The notes under the pieces: generated by a model | Database searches by the model: none | What the model was told of the DNA's origin: nothing | Seen by the model: only the letters and a program-made list of their open reading frames with translations | Shown here: positions 13,981 to 21,420 of the stretch, piece by piece | How the letters are laid out: every line of letters begins with the position of its first letter | Position numbering within the stretch: position 1 is the stretch's first letter | Position numbers and translations under genes: made by a program | Source: Bacillota bacterium | GTDB taxonomy: Bacteria > Bacillota > Clostridia > Lachnospirales > Lachnospiraceae | Direction of reading: 5' to 3' | Length of the DNA: 23,599 bases | Assembly: GCA_023414355.1 (NCBI GenBank) | Contig: JAEZOB010000065.1 | Coordinates: 1 to 23,599, forward strand

Positions 13981-14020
13981 CGATATGTTATATCTTAAAT
14001 AGCATATCAATATTTGTCAA
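13981..14020 (-). promoter_or_regulatory. Promoter and operator of the redox operon
   Basis: TTGACA (14015-14020), 17-base spacer, TAAGAT (13992-13997) on the minus strand. GATATG (13982-13987) and CATATC (14003-14008) are inverted around the -10. The block GACAAATATTGATATG matches the permease promoter at 15086 in 14 of 16 positions. Confidence 0.6.
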
Positions 14021-14033
14021 TGCTACAATAAAA

Positions 14034-15038
14034 TTATATTAGAAGAAATCCAATTGCATTCAATAAATATCCAATCATAATGATACCAACAGTAACAATA
14101 CCAATAAAGGTAAATAATAATTTTGATTTTACAACTCTTTTTAACATAATCATGGATGGTAAGCTTAAGGCAGTAACACCCATCATAAACGATAGTATTG
14201 TACCAACTCCTACACCTTTAGATAATAACGCTTCCGCAATCGGAATTGTTCCAAAAATGTCAGCATACATTGGAACACCAACAACCGTTGCAATTAATAC
14301 AGAAAACGGATTATCTTTTCCTAATATCATTTGAATGATTTCTGTTGGAATCCAGTTATGAATATACGCTCCAATACCTATACCTATAAATATATATAGT
14401 ATTACTTTCTTAACCGTCGCATGAACCTGCTCTTTTGCATATATCATTCTGTCCTTCCTAGATAATTCCGGAGCTTCAATATCAACTGCGGTCCCCGTAT
14501 TAGTAAAACGTACTACCTGATCCTCCATTCCAAGCTTATCAATGATAGTACCTCCAATTACTGCAAGTATGAGTCCTACTATTACATAGGTTAATGCAAT
14601 TTTAGCACCAAATACACTCATCAAAAGCACCAATGCACCTAAATCCACTAATGGTGAAGAAATCAAAAATGAGAAGGTTAAGCCAACCGGTAATCCTGCA
14701 TTTGTAAATCCAATGAATAATGGTATGGAAGAACAGCTGCAAAATGGTGTGACTGTTCCAAGCAATGCACTGAGTATATTTGCTTTAATACCATGGAATC
14801 TACCAAGTATTTGTTTTGTTCTTTCCGGCGGAAAGAAGCTTTGTATATAAGAAATAATAAAGATCAACACAGATAACAATACTAATATTTTTATCGTGTC
14901 ATAAAGAAAAAACTGAACACTGCCTCCTATTCTTTTTGAGATATCAAGTCCTAAAGCAGACAATCCATCTCCGATTAAAACATTTAACCATTTCATCCCT
15001 AATATTTGATTCTGAAAGAAATCCCATATCGTCTTCAT
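14034..15038 (-). CDS. Second ArsP-type permease (DUF318)
   Basis: A 334-residue membrane permease with the family motif GTVTPFCSCSSIPLF (Cys100, Cys102) and FLISSPLVDLGALV. It is longer at the N-terminus than the permease at 9233 and clearly diverged from it. ATG 15038 follows AAGGATGG by 7 bases. It has its own promoter, and the downstream arsR has a separate one with a matching operator, so the two units are probably co-regulated by that ArsR. Having two permeases in one island suggests two substrates, for instance different organoarsenicals, or a thiol- or metalloid-containing substrate of the adjacent redox system; this is inference. Confidence 0.85.
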   Translation of the reverse strand: MKTIWDFFQNQILGMKWLNVLIGDGLSALGLDISKRIGGSVQFFLYDTIKILVLLSVLIFIISYIQSFFPPERTKQILGRFHGIKANILSALLGTVTPFCSCSSIPLFIGFTNAGLPVGLTFSFLISSPLVDLGALVLLMSVFGAKIALTYVIVGLILAVIGGTIIDKLGMEDQVVRFTNTGTAVDIEAPELSRKDRMIYAKEQVHATVKKVILYIFIGIGIGAYIHNWIPTEIIQMILGKDNPFSVLIATVVGVPMYADIFGTIPIAEALLSKGVGVGTILSFMMGVTALSLPSMIMLKRVVKSKLLFTFIGIVTVGIIMIGYLLNAIGFLLI

Positions 15039-15060
15039 GTAAGAACCATCCTTTTTAATA

Positions 15061-15114
15061 TATTGATATTCATCGATGTATTGATAGTATATTACCCATA
15101 TCGATGTTTGTCAA
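15061..15114 (-). promoter_or_regulatory. Promoter and operator of the second ArsP-type permease
   Basis: TTGACA (15109-15114), 17-base spacer, TATACT (15086-15091) on the minus strand. ATCGAT occurs on both sides of the -10 (15072-15077 and 15100-15105) within CATCGAT...ATCGATG-like half sites. The upstream half matches the arsR promoter at 13981-14020. Confidence 0.65.
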
Positions 15115-15171
15115 TATGTAGTATTCTGTTTTTAGAATAAATACTTGACGGTATTAATGTAAATAAACATT

Positions 15172-15348
15172 TTAAATCTTACGGTTTTTCTTATATATCT
15201 GCGTTGAATTCCTCTTCAGGTATTTTCTAAATTCATTAGCCACCGCAGCACACAAGCGGTTCACATTATAATAATCAGCAAGTCGTATATCATTTTTACT
15301 ACCATTGCTCCTACCTTCAAGTAACTGTAGGACCAGCAATCTGTCAAG
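15172..15348 (-). pseudogene. Protein-like remnant of unknown family
   Basis: A minus-strand frame of 58 codons between stop codons reads like real protein: DRLLVLQLLEG, then SKNDIRLADYYNVNRLC, AAVANEFRKYLKRNS and a Lys-rich end. It has no ATG in frame; a TTG near the beginning is about 12 bases after GAGGT, a poor start. It is probably the 3' end of a deleted gene. The remaining gap up to 15480 shows no other clear frame. Confidence 0.35.
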
Positions 15349-15480
15349 TTACCTCACCACCTTCTACAATCTTCTCCAAACGCATATCTTGGCATTTTTC
15401 CAATTATTTTATTAGATGGTTGAAAGCGGTCTTGACCAGATTTCATGATAAAGATTACTTGTCTGATACCAGAAATGTTA

Positions 15481-15520
15481 TGAAAACTCGACCCATTGTC
15501 TAGTAGGGGTCGAGTTTTCA
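15481..15520. terminator. 14-bp stem-loop
   Basis: TGAAAACTCGACCC (15481-15494) and its exact reverse complement (15507-15520) surround a 12-base loop. It is GC-richer than its surroundings and terminator-like, but neither strand has a live gene ending just before it. It is probably left over from a lost gene. Confidence 0.55.
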
Positions 15521-15704
15521 CTAAAGGAATTTAGTTATCAATTTTCAAACTCATAATGATGCATACAAAGATCGTGTAGTTCCATGTCTATTCATACCTA
15601 ACTTACTAGTACGTTGTATTGTTTTTGGACCTTATAGATGACCAATCAATTACTTCTTTCAGGCTAGTATAAATTATAACAATCAGAAAGAATAATACTA
15701 AAAA

Positions 15705-15745
15705 ATGTAGGTTTGACATAGTTTCAAGCTATATCTAACCCACAT
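15705..15745 (-). terminator. LysR gene terminator
   Basis: Imperfect 17-bp stem (15705-15721 with 15729-15745, three mismatches) and a 7-base loop. On the minus strand it is followed by TTTTTTAG and begins 36 bases after the LysR stop codon. Confidence 0.75.
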
Positions 15746-15780
15746 TTCAATTTACTTGCTATATCAATTATTAGCTTTTT

Positions 15781-16692
15781 TTAGTTTGCATATACAGATA
15801 CTTGTTTTTTTAGAGCTTCCACATAAGTCTTACCGTATCTACTTAGTGGCATATCTTTATGCATGATCACACCAACACGCATAATTTCATCCACCTGTAA
15901 AGGGCGTGCAATGATACTTTCCCCATTTAGTTCCTTACTGATCACGCCTGAACTTACGGTGTATCCATTCAATCCAATCGCCAAATTGAATAGTGTAGCT
16001 CGATCCCTGACTTTTATATTTTTCTTCCGGTCAAGTGTGCTTAAAATTTCTTCTGAAAAATAAAATGAGTTATACTCTCCTTGTTCAAAGGAAAGGTATG
16101 GATATTCTTCCAGCTCCGTCAGACTTATGGTTGATTGCTCCGCCAAAGGATGTTTTGAGCTGATAAACACATGAGGCTTTGCCTGAAATAATTCTTTAAA
16201 AACCAAACCTTTTTGTTTTATAAGTTTTAGAATAATCTCTTCATTTTTCGTGGAAGTATAAAGTATTCCTATTTCACTCTTTAGCTTGCTAACATCCTCA
16301 ATAATTTCATAGGTCTGTGTCTCCCTCAGTGTAAAATCATACTGAGCACCATCAAATTCGCGAATCACGTCAACAAATGCATTAACTGCAAATGAATAGT
16401 GTTGTGCTGACACCGAAAAGATTGGACTTTGTTTTTTTACATTCAAGTATTTTTCTTCCAGAAGATTTGCCTGCTCAAGAACCTGTCTCGCATAGGCGAG
16501 AAATTCATCCCCTTTATTCGATATCACGATTCCTTTATTTGTCCTGTTAAATATTGTTATGTGCATTTCATTTTCAAGTTCTTTTATGGCGTTGGTAAGA
16601 CTTGGTTGCGATATAAATAGTTCCTTTGATGCGTCACTGATTGTCCCCTTCTCAGCCACCGTAACCACATATTTTAATTGCTGTAATGTCAA
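15781..16692 (-). CDS. LysR-family transcriptional regulator
   Basis: A 303-residue protein of normal LysR size. The N-terminal winged helix is TLQQLKYVVTVAEKGTISDA, then SQPSLTNAIKELE and FNRTNKGIVIS. Residues 90-300 form the effector-binding domain; SFEQGEYNSFYFSEE and GLNGYTVSSGVI are typical segments. The start is TTG 16692, 10 bases after AAGGAG; the family's usual first residues (MTLQQLKYV) support it. No target gene adjoins it in the usual divergent position: upstream lies a P5C-reductase-like gene on the same strand. The effector is unknown; the group most often senses amino acids or sulfur-related metabolites. Confidence 0.93.
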   Translation of the reverse strand: MTLQQLKYVVTVAEKGTISDASKELFISQPSLTNAIKELENEMHITIFNRTNKGIVISNKGDEFLAYARQVLEQANLLEEKYLNVKKQSPIFSVSAQHYSFAVNAFVDVIREFDGAQYDFTLRETQTYEIIEDVSKLKSEIGILYTSTKNEEIILKLIKQKGLVFKELFQAKPHVFISSKHPLAEQSTISLTELEEYPYLSFEQGEYNSFYFSEEILSTLDRKKNIKVRDRATLFNLAIGLNGYTVSSGVISKELNGESIIARPLQVDEIMRVGVIMHKDMPLSRYGKTYVEALKKQVSVYAN

Positions 16693-16762
16693 TTTTGATC
16701 ATCTCCTTCGTTCTTAAATGTCTGAATATAGAGTTTATCCATTCCATAACATCATATAAATG

Positions 16763-16801
16763 GAGATCTAAAAGCGAACTCTTAATACGCCCCTAGATCT
16801 C
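16763..16801. repeat. 8-bp inverted repeat upstream of the LysR gene
   Basis: GAGATCTA (16763-16770) and TAGATCTC (16794-16801) with a 23-base centre. It is located 71 bases upstream of the LysR start. It could be a hairpin ending the upstream gene or a regulator site. Confidence 0.35.
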
Positions 16802-16878
16802 TTGAAATACATCCGTTGATATGTTTACCTGTTGATTATGTATTTAGTTATCAGGGAGATTACCCATACACTCTGTGA

Positions 16879-17658
16879 TTATGGTCTTATTTTTTCGTAT
16901 ATGCCGTTAAGTTTTTCATTGTAAACGGATTTAATTAAATCTTCATACTCACTAATTGGTTTAGCAGGAACTAAATCCATAACCTCTTCGTAAGGAATAC
17001 CAGAATTAAATAACGTATTTATTGTTCCCTTCAGCATTTCAGAGATAACATCTTTTGCTTCATCACGATCCATACCAAATTTGAGCGCTAATTCCTCCAG
17101 TTTCTGAAGTTGAAACCAGAAATAAGTGGGTCCCATAGCACTTATAACAGCATACCCCTCAATCTTTGTTTCATTAACGATAGGAGTCTTCCCCAGTATG
17201 CCCAAAACTTTCAATAAGTCTTCTTGCTGGTTCTTACTAACACCTTCATGAAATGCTACCGGATTTATTCCCTGGTTAATAACACCACCTGCACTTGGAT
17301 TTACACGCGCAATATTTTGAAAACCATTTAATGCTGCTTTTATCTTATCAATTGTTATTTTTGGTGCTAATGATACTATCATAGTACTATCTGTTATAAA
17401 AGGTATTATTTTCGTCAGAGTTTCAATGACAACCGGTGGGTGTACCGCAATAAAAACCGTGTCACACTTAGCTGCATCATCTAGTGTATTACTATCTGTT
17501 ACTATTTGGGGATATGAGCCTTTAAGTTTCATTAGATTTTCATGGTTTGGATCATAGACAATTATTTTATCAAATTCTACATTCTGATTAGCAAATGCTT
17601 TAAGGAATATTCCTGTAATTCTACCTCCACCGATAAAACCTATTGATTTATTATTCAT
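16879..17658 (-). CDS. Pyrroline-5-carboxylate reductase-like NAD(P)-binding protein
   Basis: A 259-residue protein with an N-terminal Rossmann fold (SIGFIGGGRITGIFLKAF) and family segments VFIAVHPPVV, SLAPKITIDKI, RVNPSAGGVI and AMGPTYFWFQ. Classical ProC ends with a helical dimerisation domain containing a conserved SGPAY-type segment; here the corresponding region reads AMGPTYFW, so substrate specificity may differ. ATG 17658 follows GAGAGGAG by 7 bases. It stands alone, with an ArsR gene about 210 bases upstream and the LysR gene downstream. It might act on a proline-like or other amino acid; proline biosynthesis itself is not certain. Confidence 0.85.
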   Translation of the reverse strand: MNNKSIGFIGGGRITGIFLKAFANQNVEFDKIIVYDPNHENLMKLKGSYPQIVTDSNTLDDAAKCDTVFIAVHPPVVIETLTKIIPFITDSTMIVSLAPKITIDKIKAALNGFQNIARVNPSAGGVINQGINPVAFHEGVSKNQQEDLLKVLGILGKTPIVNETKIEGYAVISAMGPTYFWFQLQKLEELALKFGMDRDEAKDVISEMLKGTINTLFNSGIPYEEVMDLVPAKPISEYEDLIKSVYNEKLNGIYEKIRP

Positions 17659-17870
17659 AAATTCTCCTCTCTTATTTTACATAATCATTTAATAATCTTA
17701 GCAATTTCTCCTGGCTTTATTACTCCATTTTAAGTAACTGATCATTTAACCATTCAAATACAATCAAAAAATCATCTCCCATCATCAATTTCCATTATGT
17801 TATCCATTATGTATCTTTTCTCGTGACATTTAGTATTAACTATAATCATATGAAAGAATGTAAATTATTA

Positions 17871-18185
17871 CTAATCTTGTAATGAAGCTTTAGTCTCTTC
17901 TATTTGTCTCAAAATTATATCTTCAGCAATATCTATCATTTGAAAAACTTCAACACTTTTTATTTTGTATATAACCATTGAACCATCTTTCTTACTCTCG
18001 ACAATTCCCTGGTTCTTTAAAACAGCTAAATGCTGAGATGTGTTTGATTGTTCAGATTCAATCTGTGAAAGAATATTGCATACGCAAAGTGGTTCTTCTT
18101 TCAACAGTTGTATAATCTGTAAACGTGTCGGATGTGACAATGCTTTAAAAATATTGGCAATTAATTGGCTACCCATATTTGTCAT
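17871..18185 (-). CDS. ArsR-family regulator with CVC sensor
   Basis: A 104-residue regulator: ALSHPTRLQIIQLLKEEPLCVCNIL with Cys-Val-Cys, HTH SEQSNTSQHLAVLKNQGIV and wing KDGSMVIYKI. ATG 18185 follows GGGGAG by 6 bases. Its promoter and a perfect 8-4-8 operator lie upstream. The following gene (the P5C-reductase-like protein) begins 210 bases further on, so the regulon is unclear; it may control itself and that gene. Confidence 0.9.
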   Translation of the reverse strand: MTNMGSQLIANIFKALSHPTRLQIIQLLKEEPLCVCNILSQIESEQSNTSQHLAVLKNQGIVESKKDGSMVIYKIKSVEVFQMIDIAEDIILRQIEETKASLQD

Positions 18186-18216
18186 ATCTTACTCCCCTTT
18201 ATATTATCTTATTATC

Positions 18217-18266
18217 ATATTAGATTTTTCTAATATCATAATATAATTGTTTATATCTTTTGTCAA
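18217..18266 (-). promoter_or_regulatory. Promoter and operator of the arsR at 17871
   Basis: TTGACA (18261-18266), 17-base spacer, TATTAT (18238-18243) on the minus strand. ATATTAGA-TTTT-TCTAATAT (18217-18236) is a perfect inverted repeat over the expected start of transcription. Confidence 0.75.
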
Positions 18267-18453
18267 TATGTTTTAATGAGATTTTAAAATAAAATCTAAA
18301 ATAATAATTCATCCTAGATTTTTAATTTAAAGTGGAGTCACCCCTTATACATAGTCTACAAATCTATACTTTAAGTAAGTAGTCGTCTGAATGCTAAATA
18401 AGGACATTTACTTCAAGATTATATATTTCGTTTTTACAGATACACAAAAACAA

Positions 18454-18514
18454 AAAAGTGGTAAAAAGCTTGATTTTCTTTGGCTTTTTCCACTTTATTT
18501 ATTTTACCACTTTT
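18454..18514 (-). terminator. Terminator with two alternative pairings
   Basis: AAAAGTGGTAAAA (18454-18466) is the exact complement of 18502-18514. The same left segment (18456-18468) also pairs with GCTTTTTCCACTT (18483-18495) apart from one bulged base. On the minus strand it follows the gene at 18559 and ends in TTTTTT, so it should terminate that gene. The rest of the gap 18267-18558 shows nothing else clear. Confidence 0.65.
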
Positions 18515-18558
18515 ATTTCACCCAACAATAACCATTGATCTAGATTTATCACATACTT

Positions 18559-18951
18559 TTACAATAACGTATTAAATATGTATTTTACTTTATCTCTATA
18601 ATCTTTATCGGGTCTGTAGTTAATACCATTGATAATAATATCATCTGATAAAATTGACATCGATAATATATTACCGCTTTTTAATTTTATATCAATTACG
18701 AGTGCGGCTCCATATTTGTGGTAATTCAGCATTTTCTTGAATTTCATTGACTGTAATTCTTTTAAAAACACTTGAATATCGCTTTGTTCGGTTAATGCGA
18801 TATTCTCATAGGAATCATGAAAAGTTATTTCTTCTACGTCAGAGGTATCAATATCGTTTAATATATTCGAGTATCGTCCAATCCAAGCTGTAATTGATAT
18901 TACCGCCACCATGATCACTATTGCAGATATTACTAATTTCCTTCTTATCAT
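18559..18951 (-). CDS. Unknown membrane-anchored protein
   Basis: A 130-residue protein. Residues 5-24 (KLVISAIVIMVAVISITAWI) form a signal anchor or signal peptide without a lipobox cysteine. The rest is a soluble domain rich in beta-like segments: EEITFHDSYENIALTE, DIQVFLKELQSM, ALVIDIKLKSGNILSM and DIIINGINYRP. This pattern is common in small surface proteins of Firmicutes with a two-layer alpha/beta fold, but I do not recognise a family. ATG 18951 follows AAAGGAG by 9 bases. It appears to be a single-gene unit with the terminator at 18454. Confidence 0.75.
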   Translation of the reverse strand: MIRRKLVISAIVIMVAVISITAWIGRYSNILNDIDTSDVEEITFHDSYENIALTEQSDIQVFLKELQSMKFKKMLNYHKYGAALVIDIKLKSGNILSMSILSDDIIINGINYRPDKDYRDKVKYIFNTLL

Positions 18952-19153
18952 AATTTTAGCTCCTTTCCTCCATTTTTCCCATCTTCAATAATCAAAAAAT
19001 ACGTTTTATCACTACTCTTTTTCTCTAAACCAAGGATCAAATAAACATTATAACGGGGAGTTATATATTCTTAATATATCTTTTACTATTTATATCGATA
19101 AGTGAACTGATTACAATCCTTATTATTTAGATGCATATCTTTAGGTCCTAATA

Positions 19154-19672
19154 TCACGATATACCGGCTCCATGCTTCATTAAGTATTCGTGTTCTTCCT
19201 TGATGAGTATTCTTATTTCATCAAGCGCAACCAAATCATCGTTTGGTATTGTAAGTGCTTTTGCGCCGCAGCAGGATTTTATTTTTCCATCAAGAGACGC
19301 AACTTCATAATATGGAGCTCTTTCTCCATCGGCACGAAAAACGCATCTGCCGTTCTCGCAATGCGGGAATAATTTATTCGGATTTTTGTTGATATAAGCT
19401 CTGATAACCTCTGCAAATCTTTCTGAATATCCTTTGCAGGCCGAAAACCGTAAATCAAAATATGGGGAAGCGTCCTTCGTCCATGTTATACCCATTTTTG
19501 CCATTTCCTTATTGTGTAAATCGTGCTTAAACACAATATACGACCGTTGCTTTCGCGGATAATAGCCAAGCTCAGATAAACACATTACAATTTCACGATA
19601 CAGCGAACCGAGTTCATGATCAAGCACATCTAAAAACGAATCGATCAGTTCTTGCTGTTTTTTTGTTTTCAT
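19154..19672 (-). CDS. Unknown 172-residue soluble protein
   Basis: A soluble protein of unknown family. The N-terminal half is helical (KKQQELIDSFLDVLDHELG), followed by YIVFKHDLHNKEMAKMGITW, DLRFSACKGYSERFAEVI and NGRCVFRADGERAPYYEV. The C-terminal part holds SCCGAKAL and ends in an acidic helix. The paired cysteines suggest possible metal binding, but no known motif is complete. ATG 19672 has only a weak Shine-Dalgarno (AAAGG, 14 bases). It lies between two decayed stretches and could be newly acquired. Confidence 0.65.
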   Translation of the reverse strand: MKTKKQQELIDSFLDVLDHELGSLYREIVMCLSELGYYPRKQRSYIVFKHDLHNKEMAKMGITWTKDASPYFDLRFSACKGYSERFAEVIRAYINKNPNKLFPHCENGRCVFRADGERAPYYEVASLDGKIKSCCGAKALTIPNDDLVALDEIRILIKEEHEYLMKHGAGIS

Positions 19673-19717
19673 AACATGATCACAACCTTTCTTTATTATT
19701 CTAAAAGTGTATGTTAA

Positions 19718-19793
19718 TTACAAGAATAAATATTGTCGTACAAGCCATATTGCATTTTCGGTAACTGCCTTTGTTCCGTCTATACGCAAAATG
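19718..19793 (-). pseudogene. C-terminal fragment of a P-loop kinase, paralogue of the gene at 21585
   Basis: The minus strand encodes ILRIDGTKAVTENAIWLVRQ and a stop at 19718-19720. This matches the last residues of the kinase at 21585 (VLRIDGTKTVTENATWLAKQ). At DNA level 19742-19791 and 21621-21670 agree at 44 of 50 positions. Everything upstream of the fragment is missing and is replaced by the multicopper-oxidase piece on the other strand. Confidence 0.85.
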
Positions 19794-19984
19794 TCGCTTC
19801 AGGAGAAATATATGATATTGAATTTACGGCTAATAATCCGGGGATCTGGCCTTTCCACTGTCATATTCAATATCATATTCCACATCATATTCAATATCAT
19901 ATTCAATATCATATTCAATATCATATGACAAATAATATGCGAATGGAGATGCGCGGAATGGTTTCTGCGATACAATATATATAA
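19794..19984 (+). pseudogene. Multicopper oxidase C-terminal fragment with tandem-repeat expansion
   Basis: The plus strand from about 19794 reads SGEIYDIEFTANNPGIWPFHCH, the last copper-binding region of a multicopper oxidase (GxWxFHCHxxxHxxxGM), later RGMVSAIQYI and a stop at 19982-19984. The normal H-I-P-H-H part has been expanded by a 12-bp tandem repeat into a run of H-I-Q-Y units. The frame is preserved, but the first roughly 400 residues of a normal enzyme, including three of the four copper ligand motifs, are absent. The piece is joined at 19793/19794 to a kinase fragment on the opposite strand. An ORF that starts at 19733 is only antisense kinase sequence in front of it. Confidence 0.8.
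19862..19921. repeat. Five 12-bp tandem repeats (CATATTCAATAT)
   Basis: Units at 19862-19873, 19874-19885 (variant CATATTCCACAT), 19886-19897, 19898-19909 and 19910-19921, followed by a partial CATAT. Each unit encodes His-Ile-Gln-Tyr (His-Ile-Pro-His in the variant). Confidence 0.92.
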
Positions 19985-21322
19985 CTAATAATTCTCCAAC
20001 ACATAATCCAACGCCTTATCCTGCCCCTGTTCTGCTGCTTCTACACTCACAGGAATCTCAACTTCCGGGATATTTCCTTGTCCTTCGAAATTCGTATTAT
20101 CCGGACCAAGATACCGTTCCGTAGACATCTTGAAATCAAACTCTCCGGGAAGTGTTTTGGTTAGCGCATCTGAATAATAACCCGCTGTTTCCTCACCCAC
20201 CAGTTTGATTAGATTATCCTGATTTGCAGTCAGGGATCGTATTAATACTTCTCCGGCACTGATGGTATAACCGCTGGTTAATACGACAACATTGCCGGTA
20301 AAATTCAGCTTATTAGGTTTTACATAGATATTCTGTAACTCTGTGAAATCCCCCTTATAGTAAGCCTGTTTCTTGTAAGCCAGATAAGGCTTCTGCGTAA
20401 AATATCCGGAAATTACAAGGCACGTCTCATCAAAACCGCCTCCGCAAAAGCGTAAATCGATAACGATAGTTTTTTTGTTCTCGAAATCCTTCATAATTCT
20501 ATCCATAGCTTTTCTGGTAGTTGCCGATTTATCTAACTCTTCCATTCCCATGCCGGTTATATTGATATAGCCGATGTCGTTCCTTAGTGTACCGTAACGT
20601 ATGTAACAGTTATCGAATTTATAATAATCCTTCACATAAATGCTTTTGATCACATTTCCAAGTACATTTTGCTCTGCTTTATCCGTAATCCAATGGGGCT
20701 CATAGTTACTTGGACTATACTCTTTGCCCTTCCAATTCACTTTCACATGGCCATCATCAAGGCCCTCAACCATTTTGCACATGTACTGATATAATGTATC
20801 ATCTGAAGTGTCTTCTGTTATTAATTTCGAATACTTCTGATATTCTGAGTCAAAATCCACACCATATAAGTCTGCAAATGCGTAGTTTTCTTTGAATATT
20901 TCATAATACATTTTAAACTTGGCAACAGAATCTGAGGAATTCAACTTAGCTAAATGGCTGAAATAATCACTCGTTTGCAGATTAGTATGATAAGTCACCT
21001 GTGAACCTTGATCGATTAGATCCAGCTGCTTCTTATCCTTATCTAATTTGAACTTACCCATCCCGCTATATAATGTTCCATTAATAATCACTCCATCATA
21101 CAGACTGCATCTTGTGTAGTAATCGTCAGTTACCTCATATGTTCTAGCATATCCGGCAGTAACATTAAAACACAGCCCATATGCTTCCATTTTCCATTTA
21201 CCGTTGTACTGAAGTGCAATTGCCATCATAGAAAGGATGAATAGCAAGCCAGATGCAATCAGTACAATTAACACTCTCAATAAAATCTTAACTCCTTGAA
21301 TTCCTTTTGTTGCTTTTGTCAT
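19985..21322 (-). CDS. S41-family (C-terminal processing/tail-specific type) serine peptidase, membrane-anchored
   Basis: A 445-residue protein. Residues 10-37 form an N-terminal membrane anchor (ILLRVLIVLIASGLLFIL). S41 signatures follow: GLDDGHVKV, IVIDLRFCGGGFDE, the nucleophile region LTSGYTISAGE (Ser about 355) and LVGEETAGYYSD. No PDZ domain is evident, so it belongs to the simpler C-terminal-processing/tricorn-like branch rather than classic CtpA. It should act at the cell surface on unknown peptides. ATG 21322 is preferred because GAGGGGG lies 6 bases upstream; a GTG fifteen codons earlier has no box. It is monocistronic, and its stop abuts the multicopper oxidase fragment. Confidence 0.88.
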   Translation of the reverse strand: MTKATKGIQGVKILLRVLIVLIASGLLFILSMMAIALQYNGKWKMEAYGLCFNVTAGYARTYEVTDDYYTRCSLYDGVIINGTLYSGMGKFKLDKDKKQLDLIDQGSQVTYHTNLQTSDYFSHLAKLNSSDSVAKFKMYYEIFKENYAFADLYGVDFDSEYQKYSKLITEDTSDDTLYQYMCKMVEGLDDGHVKVNWKGKEYSPSNYEPHWITDKAEQNVLGNVIKSIYVKDYYKFDNCYIRYGTLRNDIGYINITGMGMEELDKSATTRKAMDRIMKDFENKKTIVIDLRFCGGGFDETCLVISGYFTQKPYLAYKKQAYYKGDFTELQNIYVKPNKLNFTGNVVVLTSGYTISAGEVLIRSLTANQDNLIKLVGEETAGYYSDALTKTLPGEFDFKMSTERYLGPDNTNFEGQGNIPEVEIPVSVEAAEQGQDKALDYVLENY

Positions 21323-21420
21323 AGTTATCCCCCTCGAATACATCTCCTTACCAGTTAAAGTACTCACCTAATACACATAATGAGATGTAAACCCTAACGC
21401 AAAGAAATTTATCTTTCATT

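Noticed and set aside
18040..18246. Plus-strand ORF over the fifth arsR and its promoter
   Set aside because: Antisense to the regulator and contains its promoter elements; no start signal.
19862..19921. Tandem repeats considered as a CRISPR array
   Set aside because: The units are 12 bp, directly adjacent and without spacers.
19707..19928. Plus-strand ORF ending in repeated FNII units
   Set aside because: It reads the 12-bp tandem repeat in the wrong frame; the multicopper oxidase frame explains the same DNA.
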